Both the position numbers and the translations under genes were made by a program. 64,000 nucleotides of DNA from Glaciecola sp047250385 (lineage in GTDB: Bacteria; Pseudomonadota; Gammaproteobacteria; Enterobacterales; Alteromonadaceae). The notes beneath the pieces are model-generated. The model ran no database searches, had not been told where the DNA came from, and saw nothing but the letters and a program-made list of their open reading frames with translations. Shown here piece by piece: positions 27,951-37,074 of the stretch. Location: positions 248,001 through 312,000 of the forward strand of contig NZ_JBLBVM010000056.1 of NCBI RefSeq assembly GCF_047250385.1, read 5' to 3'. Each line of letters opens with the position of its first letter. Position 1 is the first letter of the stretch.

Positions 27951-28370
27951 CTACTTCGTCATAATGACTTTTACTGCATCAGTCACTGAAGCGCTGTCTA
28001 CATATCCAATCGCATTAACATCAGCTTCTATTGCCACTAAAACGGCTTCATCATTCGCAGCATCTGTTGGTGGCACCCCTTTACCTGTAAAAACAAGCTT
28101 GGACCAGTAAGCAGATACTTGACTAGAACTTCGACCTAATACTTGTTCGTCGAATACACTTCGTCCTGCATTGTTAGTAGTTAAGTTAATTGGAACAGCC
28201 TCATTACCGTTACTAAACTTCTTTTCTTTTCCCAAGAATATCCTTTGCACTGTTTTTTCATCAATTTCAGCATCGTTTGCTTTATTAACTACGATGGAGA
28301 GTGATGCATTTACAGTAAAAGAACCCATCAGAAAAAGAAGACTAGTAACCAACACTAATTTCTTCATCAT
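27951..28370 (-). CDS. Small PstS-like periplasmic protein (copy 2)
   Basis: This 139-residue protein has a signal peptide (MKKLVLVTSLLFLMGSFTVNA). It shares VQRIFLGKEKKFSNG and VLGRSSSQVSAYWSKLVFTG with the gene at 27294-27704. The two copies are 246 bases apart on the same strand, in noncoding DNA that may hold a second promoter. The coding sequences have diverged, which suggests an old tandem duplication kept for distinct uses. The first codons are ATG ATG, and either could start the protein. Confidence 0.78.
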   Translation of the reverse strand: MMKKLVLVTSLLFLMGSFTVNASLSIVVNKANDAEIDEKTVQRIFLGKEKKFSNGNEAVPINLTTNNAGRSVFDEQVLGRSSSQVSAYWSKLVFTGKGVPPTDAANDEAVLVAIEADVNAIGYVDSASVTDAVKVIMTK

Positions 28371-28462
28371 GTTTTATCCAATATAATTCAACAAGTTCAT
28401 TATACTGTTCTCACCACTCGTTTATGTATTAGTTAACATACGTAATTATATTTTTTGCACAA

Positions 28463-28492
28463 AAAAAAGGCAGCTAAAGCCGCCTTTTTGAG
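28463..28492 (-). terminator. Terminator after the acyl-CoA ligase gene
   Basis: AAAAAGGC and GCCTTTTT bracket a 10-base loop near 28464-28489, and the A-run at 28461-28468 gives a T-run on the minus strand. It lies directly past the ligase stop at 28508. Confidence 0.75.
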
Positions 28493-28507
28493 CAATTGGA
28501 TTGCTAA

Positions 28508-30178
28508 TTAATCATTCCAAACGACATCGTCATCATGGCTGCCTAGGATTGTAGACTTAAACTTCTCTTCAATGACATGGCGTTTAACTTTCAAGGTTGG
28601 TGTCAACAAATCGTTCTCTATTGACCACTCTTCTTTGAAGATAACAATTCTGTCTAATCGTTGATGACTTTCAAGACATAGGTTTGTAGCTTCAAGAGTT
28701 GCTTTGAGACTTTCAACAATACTTTCTTTATTGTGAGTTCGAGCTTCTTCGGATAGCACAAGTAAGGCTATTGGCTGAGGTAAATTGGTGCCCGTAACGC
28801 AAACCTGTTCAACAATAGGGTTTTCCATCAACATTGCTTCAATTGGAGCGGGAGCAACATATTTACCTTTTTCTGTTTTGAATATGTCTTTTAGGCGGCC
28901 AGTGATTTTTACGTAACCTTCAGAGTCTATCACTCCTTTATCACCCGTTCGTAAAAAGCCGTCATTAGTAAATACACCTGCTGTTTTCTCTGGTTCTTTG
29001 TAATAACCAACCATGTTGCATGGAGCGCTTACTTGAATTTCACCATCTTCAGCAATTCTAACTGTTACGCCGTCATAGGCCTTACCGATACAACCAATTT
29101 TATCAACTCTAAAAGGAACACTACTGGTGCCGTAAGCAGCATTTTCAGTCATTCCCCAACCTTCCGAAATATCTACGCCTATTGTATGAAACCATTCAAT
29201 AGTGGCTGGTGCTAATGGCGCCGAACCTGAAGCCCATAATCTTGCTGAGCCTAAGCCTAATTCATTGCGTATTTTTTTCGCTACTTTCTTCCCAACAAGC
29301 GGGATACTGAGCAAGAACGAAAGCTTCTTTTGAGGGATTTTAGCTAATACACCTAATTGGAATTTTGTCCATAAACGTGGAACGGAAATAAACAATGTGG
29401 GCTGACACGCTTTCACGTCTCGAGTAAATGTAGCCAAGGATTCGACAAATCTAATCTGCATTTTTGAATAAAAACTTGCTAGTTCAACTAATACGCGTTC
29501 GGTAATATGAGCGAGCGGTAAATAACTGACAATTCGGTCGTCTTCGCCGACCGATAAAGCGGTCAATGAATTTCGAGCAGCCCAACATATGGTTTGATAA
29601 GTATGAACAACGCCTTTTGGTTGTCCTGTGCTACCAGATGTGTAAATGATAGTCATGATCTCATTCATATCTGGCAATGGACTTTCAGCCATTGGTGCTA
29701 CATTAGTGAACTCTTCCCACGGTGTGCCAGCTGCATTAGGATAAGGCAAGCCAACTTTTTCAATAGTTGCAGGAACGGCGTCTTCTTGCGCTTGCGGGTT
29801 ATCAAGCAAACCAACGAAAATGAGAGGACAATCGGCATGTTCTAGCACGTAACTAATGGTTTCTTTGCCGGCCGTGGAGAAAATAGGTACAGACACGTGA
29901 CCAGCCATCATTATACCAAGATCGACAATAGCCCAATGAGCACAATTTTTGGATAATATAGCTATGCGACTGCCCTTTGGATAATTTCTTGCTTTTAGCG
30001 CGGCAGCGACCTTGCGGGCTTCTCTGGCAGTTTCAGCCCAGTTGAATGTTAATTCACCATTTGCTGTAGGTTGCGTCATGTAATGACAATCAGGCGTTTC
30101 TTTTTCCCACTTATAAAGCATTGATAAAGGTGAAACCACATTTTCTTTTGGGATCAAGTTGGCATTATCTAAAGGCAT
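28508..30178 (-). CDS. AMP-binding long-chain acyl-CoA synthetase-like protein
   Basis: This 556-residue adenylate-forming enzyme activates a fatty acid as an acyl-AMP and then a CoA thioester. The P-loop-like motif IIYTSGSTGQPKGVVHT lies near residue 180, GWGMTENAAYG near 340, and RTGDKGVIDSEGYVKITGRLKDIF near 430. The sequence resembles the FAA1-like/AMP-dependent synthetase branch (FadD15 type) rather than E. coli FadD. It is monocistronic with its own terminator. A role in feeding the beta-oxidation enzymes at 1-10 kb is plausible. Confidence 0.88.
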   Translation of the reverse strand: MPLDNANLIPKENVVSPLSMLYKWEKETPDCHYMTQPTANGELTFNWAETAREARKVAAALKARNYPKGSRIAILSKNCAHWAIVDLGIMMAGHVSVPIFSTAGKETISYVLEHADCPLIFVGLLDNPQAQEDAVPATIEKVGLPYPNAAGTPWEEFTNVAPMAESPLPDMNEIMTIIYTSGSTGQPKGVVHTYQTICWAARNSLTALSVGEDDRIVSYLPLAHITERVLVELASFYSKMQIRFVESLATFTRDVKACQPTLFISVPRLWTKFQLGVLAKIPQKKLSFLLSIPLVGKKVAKKIRNELGLGSARLWASGSAPLAPATIEWFHTIGVDISEGWGMTENAAYGTSSVPFRVDKIGCIGKAYDGVTVRIAEDGEIQVSAPCNMVGYYKEPEKTAGVFTNDGFLRTGDKGVIDSEGYVKITGRLKDIFKTEKGKYVAPAPIEAMLMENPIVEQVCVTGTNLPQPIALLVLSEEARTHNKESIVESLKATLEATNLCLESHQRLDRIVIFKEEWSIENDLLTPTLKVKRHVIEEKFKSTILGSHDDDVVWND

Positions 30179-30345
30179 ATTCCGTCCTATCTTTTCAGAT
30201 TTATTCTTATCGCTTTAATAATGCGTGAATACTAGGAATATACAACTAATTTTTGAATAATTGATGCAGGAATTTATTGTTTCTTCGATTGCTTTGTTAG
30301 ACTTACTGTCAATAAAAATGGACTATACACCGCAGTATATAAGGC

Positions 30346-33300
30346 TTACTTTGTCGATTTAGCACTTTCACTTTCGAGGTCAAACTTATTGGACCAGTCT
30401 TTTTGTAACAATTCATAACAATGTGCTTGATCAACTGGTTTTGAAAAGTAGAACCCTTGTAAATAACGGCAATTTGTCTTACCAAAATACTCAACTTGCA
30501 AACTCGTCTCGATACCTTCCGCAACTGTATCCATATTCAACATTTTAGTCATAATCAAGGTCGACTCAATAATAGATTCGGTTCCTTTATCAACGTTTAT
30601 GTCATCTACAAATGACTTATCAATTTTTAATACATCAATAGGGAAATCTTTTAAATACCGCAAACTTGAGTAACCAGTGCCATAATCATCAAGAGATATC
30701 TTGAAACCTAAGTCTCGCATTTCTTGCATGTAGTCCATGGTGTTGTCGTTATTATCGACTAACAAGCCTTCAGTAATTTCAAAGCGCAAGCATGAGCTTG
30801 GTAACGAATGCTCTTCTAGCAATTGCAGTATTTTTTCAAAGTCAGGTCGCGTAGAAAATTGCTTTGCCGACAAGTTGATTGCCATGTAACCTTCAAACCC
30901 CTTTTCATACCAGCTAGCCACATCAGCTAAACCGCGCTCGATGGCTTTCATCGTCATGTCAACGATTAAGCCTATCTGTTCTGCAATAGGAATAAAGACA
31001 CCCGGAGATATAAATTGCTTATCACTTTGCCAGCGCATTAGCATTTCGAAACCTACAGTTTTCTTGCTATGCGTATCAATAATTGGTTGATAAAAGTTTT
31101 CAAATTCATCGCGAGCGACTGCAACTTTTAGCTTATTTTGCAGCAACATATCCTGTTGAACTTTCTCATTCATCGTCGCTGTAAAGTGCTGGTATCCATT
31201 TTTACCTAGCTCTTTTGCACTGTACATTGCAACGTCAGCGTTCCTTAATAAACTCTCGGCATCGAGTGCATCATCAGGATATACTGCGATGCCCGCGCTA
31301 GCAGAGACGCTCACTGAGTGACTGCCTAAGAAAATAGGCTGTTCAACCAATACTAATAGCTCAGCAACAAGCTTGTTTACGCTCTGGATCTCTTGAGTTT
31401 CTTCTAGCACAACAACGAATTCATCACCGCCTAATCGAGACACGATATCATTGTCTCGAAGTTTATCTTTTATGCGCTTCGCAATTTCTATAATGACTTT
31501 GTCACCCGCTTGATGACCAAACGTATCGTTGATGGGTTTAAAGCGATCTAAATCGATAAATATAACGGACAAACTTGTACTGTGTCTTCGTGCATACAAA
31601 ATTGCCTGTTTTAATTTCTCTATCAATAGAGTTCGGTTAATTAGCCCCGTTAGTACATCGTAGTTGGCCAACCTTACTAAACTCGTTTGCGCCTCTTTTT
31701 GTTCTGTAATATCGGTTAATATTACGAGGTAGTACACGACTAATCTTTCATCGTTCTCATCTGCAATGGCATTAACATCAGTAAGGGTTGTAATTTTTTT
31801 GCCGCTGACGACAAACTCAAGTTCAGTTTTCCAATGTTCCCCTGGTTTTAAGGTCGCTAATTTAGAGAGGAATTTGTGCTTCATCCCATCTTGATTATTA
31901 ACGATATACATCAGCTGAGCACTAAAGTCAGTATCCTCATTAATTTTGAACGCTTTGTAGAAGCTCGGATTCCCGCCCAATGGCTGCTTATCTCTATCAA
32001 AAATAAGTACCCAATCGCGTGTATGTTTAAATGCGTCACCAAACAGCTTCAAGCGTTCTTTGGAAGCGACGCTATCCGTAACGTTAGTATATGTTCCCGT
32101 AACAGTAATGACTTCATTAACCACACTAGAAATACTTCCAGCATCTCTAAACCACAAATACTCACCGTTTGCGTGCTTCATTCGGTATGTATTATCGAAC
32201 TGTTCCTCTTCGCCTCTGATGAACTGTCGCCAAGCAGATAAATATTGAAGCCTATCAACTTCATGGATAAGTGATAAGTGCTTTTCAAAGTCAACACTAT
32301 TGCCACTATCGCTATAACCTAATTCATTTTTTAATCTGCGTGTTTCTATTATTTGATTATTTGAAGACCACTCCCAAATATCTGAATTACTTGCCTTTAA
32401 TGCACTGGTTAGCCTGTTATTATATAACGCAATTTGGTTATGAGCGGCCGCTAAATGAGCTCTAATTCGATTTCGTCTCATGACGAATAAAAGAATAATA
32501 AGACAAATTAACACTGCATAAATTGTCAACGCCAAAGGTGACGTCAAAGGTGCATATTTGACTCGTATAAATAATTTAGCAGTCTGTGAAGATGTGTCGC
32601 TTCCCCCTACCTCAAAAATCTCTAAAGTATGATTTCCAGGGCTAAGCATAAACAACTCAATTTTACCGGCAACTTTAGCTGGGAAGTTAATTATTTTGTC
32701 GTTGCTAATTAACCGGTAATTAAAGCGTTCGGTTTGAACAGAACTAAAGTCCAAGGAGGAAAAATATACCGTTAGTCCAATATCATTATGCTCTAGGACG
32801 ATTTCAGAATCGTTTAGATTGGTGAATGGCAAACTCAAATCTCTTGATGAAAGTTCCAATTCGGTAATTATTGGTGTGCTAAACTTTTTATTATGAAGCG
32901 TTGATACTTCACTCGGTTCAAAAAGCGTAATTCCCTTAGTTGAACCGTAAGCCAAACGGCCATCGGATAACATGGTAAAAGCACCATCATTAAACTCAGA
33001 TGCCGACACACCTTGCATGTATTGATAGGACGAAATATCGAGTGTCTCAGTGGAAAACTCATGTATGCCGGAATGTGATGAAAACCAGAGGTTATCTTTG
33101 TAATCCAGTGCCAAACCGTAAATAAGATTAGTAGGTAGTATATTTCCGGAGTTGTATTCGCTTATTTGGGTAAAATCATTACCATCTAATTGATACAGTG
33201 CTTTACCGGCATAGGAGAGCCAGAAGTTATTTTTAGTATCCCTTAACCAACTGTTGGGGATCATGGATAAAGAGGCGCCGGATTTCTTGATGGAGTGCAG

Positions 33301-35010
33301 AACCATTGGTTTTAGTGTTTCAGTATTAATTCCTATTAGAGCCCCTGCACCACTCAGCATTAAGTTCGAAGTTCGAATGTCATAACCGAGAATTGAATCA
33401 ATAGTCCCTAAATTGATATCTTCATTGCTCAGGTCAATAAATTCAGCTTTCATATCTTCTGTATTAAAGCGAATTAACCCTGTGTCGGACAGTGACCATA
33501 TTGTTTTGCTCCCCTGAAGTGCGATGCCATATGAGTAGCTGTCAAAAAGTACCTTCTGCTCTGAGTCTAAGTTCTCAAGTATTTTTAATTTTAATGTGTG
33601 GGTGTCAAAAATTCGCAGACCACTGCCTGTAGCTAGCCAAAGCTCGCCATTGTTTAAACCAATAATTTGGAGGATATAAGATTGATCATAAATGTTTGTA
33701 TCAACACTCGAGCTTAAAAAGCTCGTAATTTCATTTGTCGTTAAATCTATCTTATTTAAACCATTTGTAGTGCCTGCCCACAGAGTTTTCTCATTTTCTT
33801 GATATAAAGAAAGTACATTATTGTGACTGAGCTTATAGCCATCTTGTGTATTTAGTAAGTTAGAAATGGATTTAAATGAGGTACTTTGAGGTGTCCAAAA
33901 CATGGCACCATTTAAATAGGAGCCAAACCAAACATTCCCATATTGATCAGTTTCAATCGCTTTAATGCTTTTGTCCGATATTTCTTCTAAGTATTGCTGC
34001 GGTTCAAATAGGAATGTTAAAGGGCTACCTGAAATATCCGTTTTGAAAAGGCCTTTGTCGGAGCCAATGTAAATGGTTTCGTCATCAAAGTAATGCAAGC
34101 TCCAAATATTGTGTGTGGCATTTATAGTGGTGGATGATGGTGTTGTCCAATCTCTAATGACAAATTGTTTTAAGGCTCCCAAAGGCATTGCATACAAGCC
34201 TTTAACAGTTCCGATCCACAGTTGGCCGTTCGGCATTTCTTTAAGTTGTTTGACGTTGTGACTATTGATATCGTTAAATTCATTTGAATCTTTCGGTAAA
34301 AACTCGACACTTGAAACTTGGTCGCTGACAAGATTTTTTGCTAACAAACCTGAGGATGTGCCAATAAGCAGCATGTCGCCACTTTTGAATGCCGTTCTAA
34401 TAATATCTCTGTTTTCTATTTCCTCAGCGCCCAGCACAAATAAGGTGTTTGTTTCAGCTGTCTCGTAGCTGTATAAATCAACTTGATGGTTAGAAGCAAT
34501 TAAAATATTACCATCTTCAGCTTCACTAATGTTCTCAGCGTATTGTGTCCATTCGGGATCATTCAAGTATTGCTCAGCAACAATACTCTTTGTTTCTCTG
34601 GTTTGTGGGTCTAATAAATACACCCCCGTTATACCAGTACTTATCCATAAATTTTGACGGCTATCTTCGAAAATATCATAGATTGGATTATTCAGTAACT
34701 GACCGTGTGAGCCCTGCACATGTATAACCTTATGACCGTCATATCTATTCAATCCTTCCTCATTTGCCACCCATAAAAAGCCCGAGGAATCGATGTGCAA
34801 GTCTGAAATGGTATTTTGAGTTAGTCCATTAGAAGTATCTAAGTGGAATAAACGAGGGTTATCTAAAAGAGGTTTTGTATTTGCATGTGTAAAACTTGAA
34901 AAAATGACGAGGAGGATCGCAAGACCGAATACTAGTCTCGGAATTTTACTAAGATGAGCGCCGACAGCATTAAATAGCTGATATTTACCCAAGCTCATCA
35001 ACTTTTCCAT
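30346..35010 (-). CDS. Two-component-propeller sensor with PAS, GGDEF and EAL domains
   Basis: This 1554-residue inner-membrane sensor probably makes or breaks cyclic di-GMP. A signal/anchor segment (residues ~22-42) precedes about 14 short propeller repeats of the ligand-binding reg_prop type (NGLTQNTISDLHIDSSGFLW is the first), a Y_Y_Y-like domain near 720-810 and a membrane span near 827-846. PAS domains follow at about 870-1120, GGDEF (RLGGDEFVVVLEE) near 1195 and EAL near 1320. The EAL signature appears as FEMLMRW, keeping the Glu. DYGTGYSSL and IDKSFV are intact, so phosphodiesterase activity is likely; the GGDEF active site is also intact. The ligand is unknown. It is a single gene. 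Confidence 0.92.
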   Translation of the reverse strand: MEKLMSLGKYQLFNAVGAHLSKIPRLVFGLAILLVIFSSFTHANTKPLLDNPRLFHLDTSNGLTQNTISDLHIDSSGFLWVANEEGLNRYDGHKVIHVQGSHGQLLNNPIYDIFEDSRQNLWISTGITGVYLLDPQTRETKSIVAEQYLNDPEWTQYAENISEAEDGNILIASNHQVDLYSYETAETNTLFVLGAEEIENRDIIRTAFKSGDMLLIGTSSGLLAKNLVSDQVSSVEFLPKDSNEFNDINSHNVKQLKEMPNGQLWIGTVKGLYAMPLGALKQFVIRDWTTPSSTTINATHNIWSLHYFDDETIYIGSDKGLFKTDISGSPLTFLFEPQQYLEEISDKSIKAIETDQYGNVWFGSYLNGAMFWTPQSTSFKSISNLLNTQDGYKLSHNNVLSLYQENEKTLWAGTTNGLNKIDLTTNEITSFLSSSVDTNIYDQSYILQIIGLNNGELWLATGSGLRIFDTHTLKLKILENLDSEQKVLFDSYSYGIALQGSKTIWSLSDTGLIRFNTEDMKAEFIDLSNEDINLGTIDSILGYDIRTSNLMLSGAGALIGINTETLKPMVLHSIKKSGASLSMIPNSWLRDTKNNFWLSYAGKALYQLDGNDFTQISEYNSGNILPTNLIYGLALDYKDNLWFSSHSGIHEFSTETLDISSYQYMQGVSASEFNDGAFTMLSDGRLAYGSTKGITLFEPSEVSTLHNKKFSTPIITELELSSRDLSLPFTNLNDSEIVLEHNDIGLTVYFSSLDFSSVQTERFNYRLISNDKIINFPAKVAGKIELFMLSPGNHTLEIFEVGGSDTSSQTAKLFIRVKYAPLTSPLALTIYAVLICLIILLFVMRRNRIRAHLAAAHNQIALYNNRLTSALKASNSDIWEWSSNNQIIETRRLKNELGYSDSGNSVDFEKHLSLIHEVDRLQYLSAWRQFIRGEEEQFDNTYRMKHANGEYLWFRDAGSISSVVNEVITVTGTYTNVTDSVASKERLKLFGDAFKHTRDWVLIFDRDKQPLGGNPSFYKAFKINEDTDFSAQLMYIVNNQDGMKHKFLSKLATLKPGEHWKTELEFVVSGKKITTLTDVNAIADENDERLVVYYLVILTDITEQKEAQTSLVRLANYDVLTGLINRTLLIEKLKQAILYARRHSTSLSVIFIDLDRFKPINDTFGHQAGDKVIIEIAKRIKDKLRDNDIVSRLGGDEFVVVLEETQEIQSVNKLVAELLVLVEQPIFLGSHSVSVSASAGIAVYPDDALDAESLLRNADVAMYSAKELGKNGYQHFTATMNEKVQQDMLLQNKLKVAVARDEFENFYQPIIDTHSKKTVGFEMLMRWQSDKQFISPGVFIPIAEQIGLIVDMTMKAIERGLADVASWYEKGFEGYMAINLSAKQFSTRPDFEKILQLLEEHSLPSSCLRFEITEGLLVDNNDNTMDYMQEMRDLGFKISLDDYGTGYSSLRYLKDFPIDVLKIDKSFVDDINVDKGTESIIESTLIMTKMLNMDTVAEGIETSLQVEYFGKTNCRYLQGFYFSKPVDQAHCYELLQKDWSNKFDLESESAKSTK

Positions 35011-35275
35011 TCCCTAAGGGTGTTATTAAGCATGGCGTAATTATGTTATTTACCTTGGTTGATTGTCAGTTCAAAAGCAAGTTTACGATATAAAGTGAAA
35101 GCGATGCTTTGACGATAAAATGTTCGCAACTTGTATAAGATGTAGACTATATGAAATGACCTTGCTTGTCATAATTCAAAATATACTTTCTTATTGCATT
35201 TCATACGCGTTGATTGTTTTGTTTAATCATACTGTTAGCCCACAAAAGCCTTGATTTAAAAAACCGTTGCCGTGA

Positions 35276-37036
35276 CTACAAACAACACGCGCAATTTCGT
35301 TTCGACTTTTCCATTTTACCAATACCCGGATTGAAAGTGTTTGTTGGGTCTAATGCTTGGTAAAAAGCCTTTAAATCTGACTCAGCCTCATAAAGATGGC
35401 CGACATTATGCTCCGCTGGATACTTAGCGCCTCTGCTATTCAGCAAAGACAACATTTGTGCTTTGATTTTCGCAGCATCTGTACCTTTCTTCAAAATATA
35501 ATCTTGGTGAAATACATAACAAAAGAAATGCCCGTAGTAGAGTTTCTTATCTATTTTCTCATCTATTTCTTGCGGCAACTTTTCGAACCAATCTAGTTCA
35601 TTCCGGGGTAAAGCTATATCTAATGCAAGAACGTCACCAAGCTGTTTTTCATACATTGTATGGTACCTAAGTGCGGCTCCCGCTGCGGCAAATCGATGCA
35701 GATAGGCGCATTTAGATTCATTTTCGTCACACACCATGAAACTACCTGTTTTTGAATTTGCGAAAAACGTCGATAGAAACGACTCGGCTTCAGGGATACC
35801 TTGGTCGCTCATTTTTAAAATGAGGTGATGTTCATATTTTTCTCGGTATTGAAGCAGACGATCGGGTAAATGCTGGGGAAATAGTCGACTTATAAATTGC
35901 AGGCACTTATCCGATAAAGATGAAGGTAGAAAACTCAGTTTATTAAAAAATGCATCAAGGCGACCTTTAAGTGCAAACATTCGTGGCAATTTTGCAGTAC
36001 CTAAATGAAGAACGCTAAGAAAAGTATCCTTTCCATATTTTTGCGAAACATCAAAGATATCTCTATGCATATACTCACCAACTTCTGGTAAATGCTTAAA
36101 AGTAGATAATATTCGCCGCCTTAGTTCCGTTAATTCCTTGGTATTGTTTGTCCCGATATAAAACGTTTGCTCACGTTCTGAAACAGGGTAAGTATCCAAG
36201 CGAACCGCAAACACCGCTATCTTTCCAGCACATCCACTGGCTTCATACAGCCTGCGTTTATCAGCATTAAATCGACTCGGTGAATTAGCATCTACATCTC
36301 TAATTCGTTCAACATATTCTTTATCGGATGCCATTCGAATTGTTTCGACAATTGACTCTTGTGCAAACTGGCCATGTTGAAGATTATTAAGAACTTCCTC
36401 TGGTGAATCGCCCAGTTCAATACCCAAGTGATTAACTAGACATAAGTCTCCATGCTCGTTAACTTGTGCGTATATTGAAAGCTCAGTGTAAGCAGGCCCT
36501 CTTTTCACTAATGCCCCACCAGAGTTGTTTGCGACACCGCCGACAATTGAGGCACCAAGACAAGATGAGCCTATAATTGAATGAGGCGCTCTGCCTATTT
36601 TAGTCAATTGCTGTTCAAGTTGATGCAAAGTAGCGCCAGGGAGGCTGACTACTTGCTTTCCAGCGTTGATCAAGAAAAGCTGATCAATCGCCAGAGTATT
36701 AATAACAATCACTGGACGGTCATATTGATCGCCGCTAGGTGTAGAACCTTCAGTTAGCCCAGTATTTGCAGCTTGCATGACAATGATGACATTGCACTTT
36801 ACGCAAACTTCGATGCATTGCCATAGTTGCAAAAGGCTTTGTGGAAATAAAACGGAAAGCGCACTGCCACCGCCCGAGCGCCAACCTTTTCTAAAATGGG
36901 CATTGGTACTAGGATCGGCTTTGATATCATTTGCTGACAAAAGACCGCTAAGTTCTGCAAGAATTTGCTCGTTCGTAACAGGCTTAGTTAAGCGATTATT
37001 TGCGTTTGATTTAAACGTGTACTTATCTAGCTCCAC
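35276..37036 (-). CDS. dld: Quinone-dependent D-lactate dehydrogenase
   Basis: This FAD enzyme at the inner face of the cytoplasmic membrane oxidises D-lactate to pyruvate and passes electrons to quinone. The 586-residue length and sequence follow E. coli Dld closely. The FAD-binding part has GWRSGGGSALSVLFPQSL and MQAANTGLTEGSTP near residues 50-105, and IGSSCLGASIVGGVANNSGG near 157. The membrane-associating cap includes MHRDIFDVSQKYGKDTFL, and AEHNVGHLY and NPGIG close the protein. The C-terminus ends CACCL, an unusual cysteine cluster not expected in Dld. It is 38 bases after the RNase J-like gene and probably co-transcribed with it. Confidence 0.93.
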   Translation of the reverse strand: MELDKYTFKSNANNRLTKPVTNEQILAELSGLLSANDIKADPSTNAHFRKGWRSGGGSALSVLFPQSLLQLWQCIEVCVKCNVIIVMQAANTGLTEGSTPSGDQYDRPVIVINTLAIDQLFLINAGKQVVSLPGATLHQLEQQLTKIGRAPHSIIGSSCLGASIVGGVANNSGGALVKRGPAYTELSIYAQVNEHGDLCLVNHLGIELGDSPEEVLNNLQHGQFAQESIVETIRMASDKEYVERIRDVDANSPSRFNADKRRLYEASGCAGKIAVFAVRLDTYPVSEREQTFYIGTNNTKELTELRRRILSTFKHLPEVGEYMHRDIFDVSQKYGKDTFLSVLHLGTAKLPRMFALKGRLDAFFNKLSFLPSSLSDKCLQFISRLFPQHLPDRLLQYREKYEHHLILKMSDQGIPEAESFLSTFFANSKTGSFMVCDENESKCAYLHRFAAAGAALRYHTMYEKQLGDVLALDIALPRNELDWFEKLPQEIDEKIDKKLYYGHFFCYVFHQDYILKKGTDAAKIKAQMLSLLNSRGAKYPAEHNVGHLYEAESDLKAFYQALDPTNTFNPGIGKMEKSKRNCACCL

Positions 37037-37074
37037 TGTATTTTCACAATCATAAATTTTATACGCTCTCGCTT

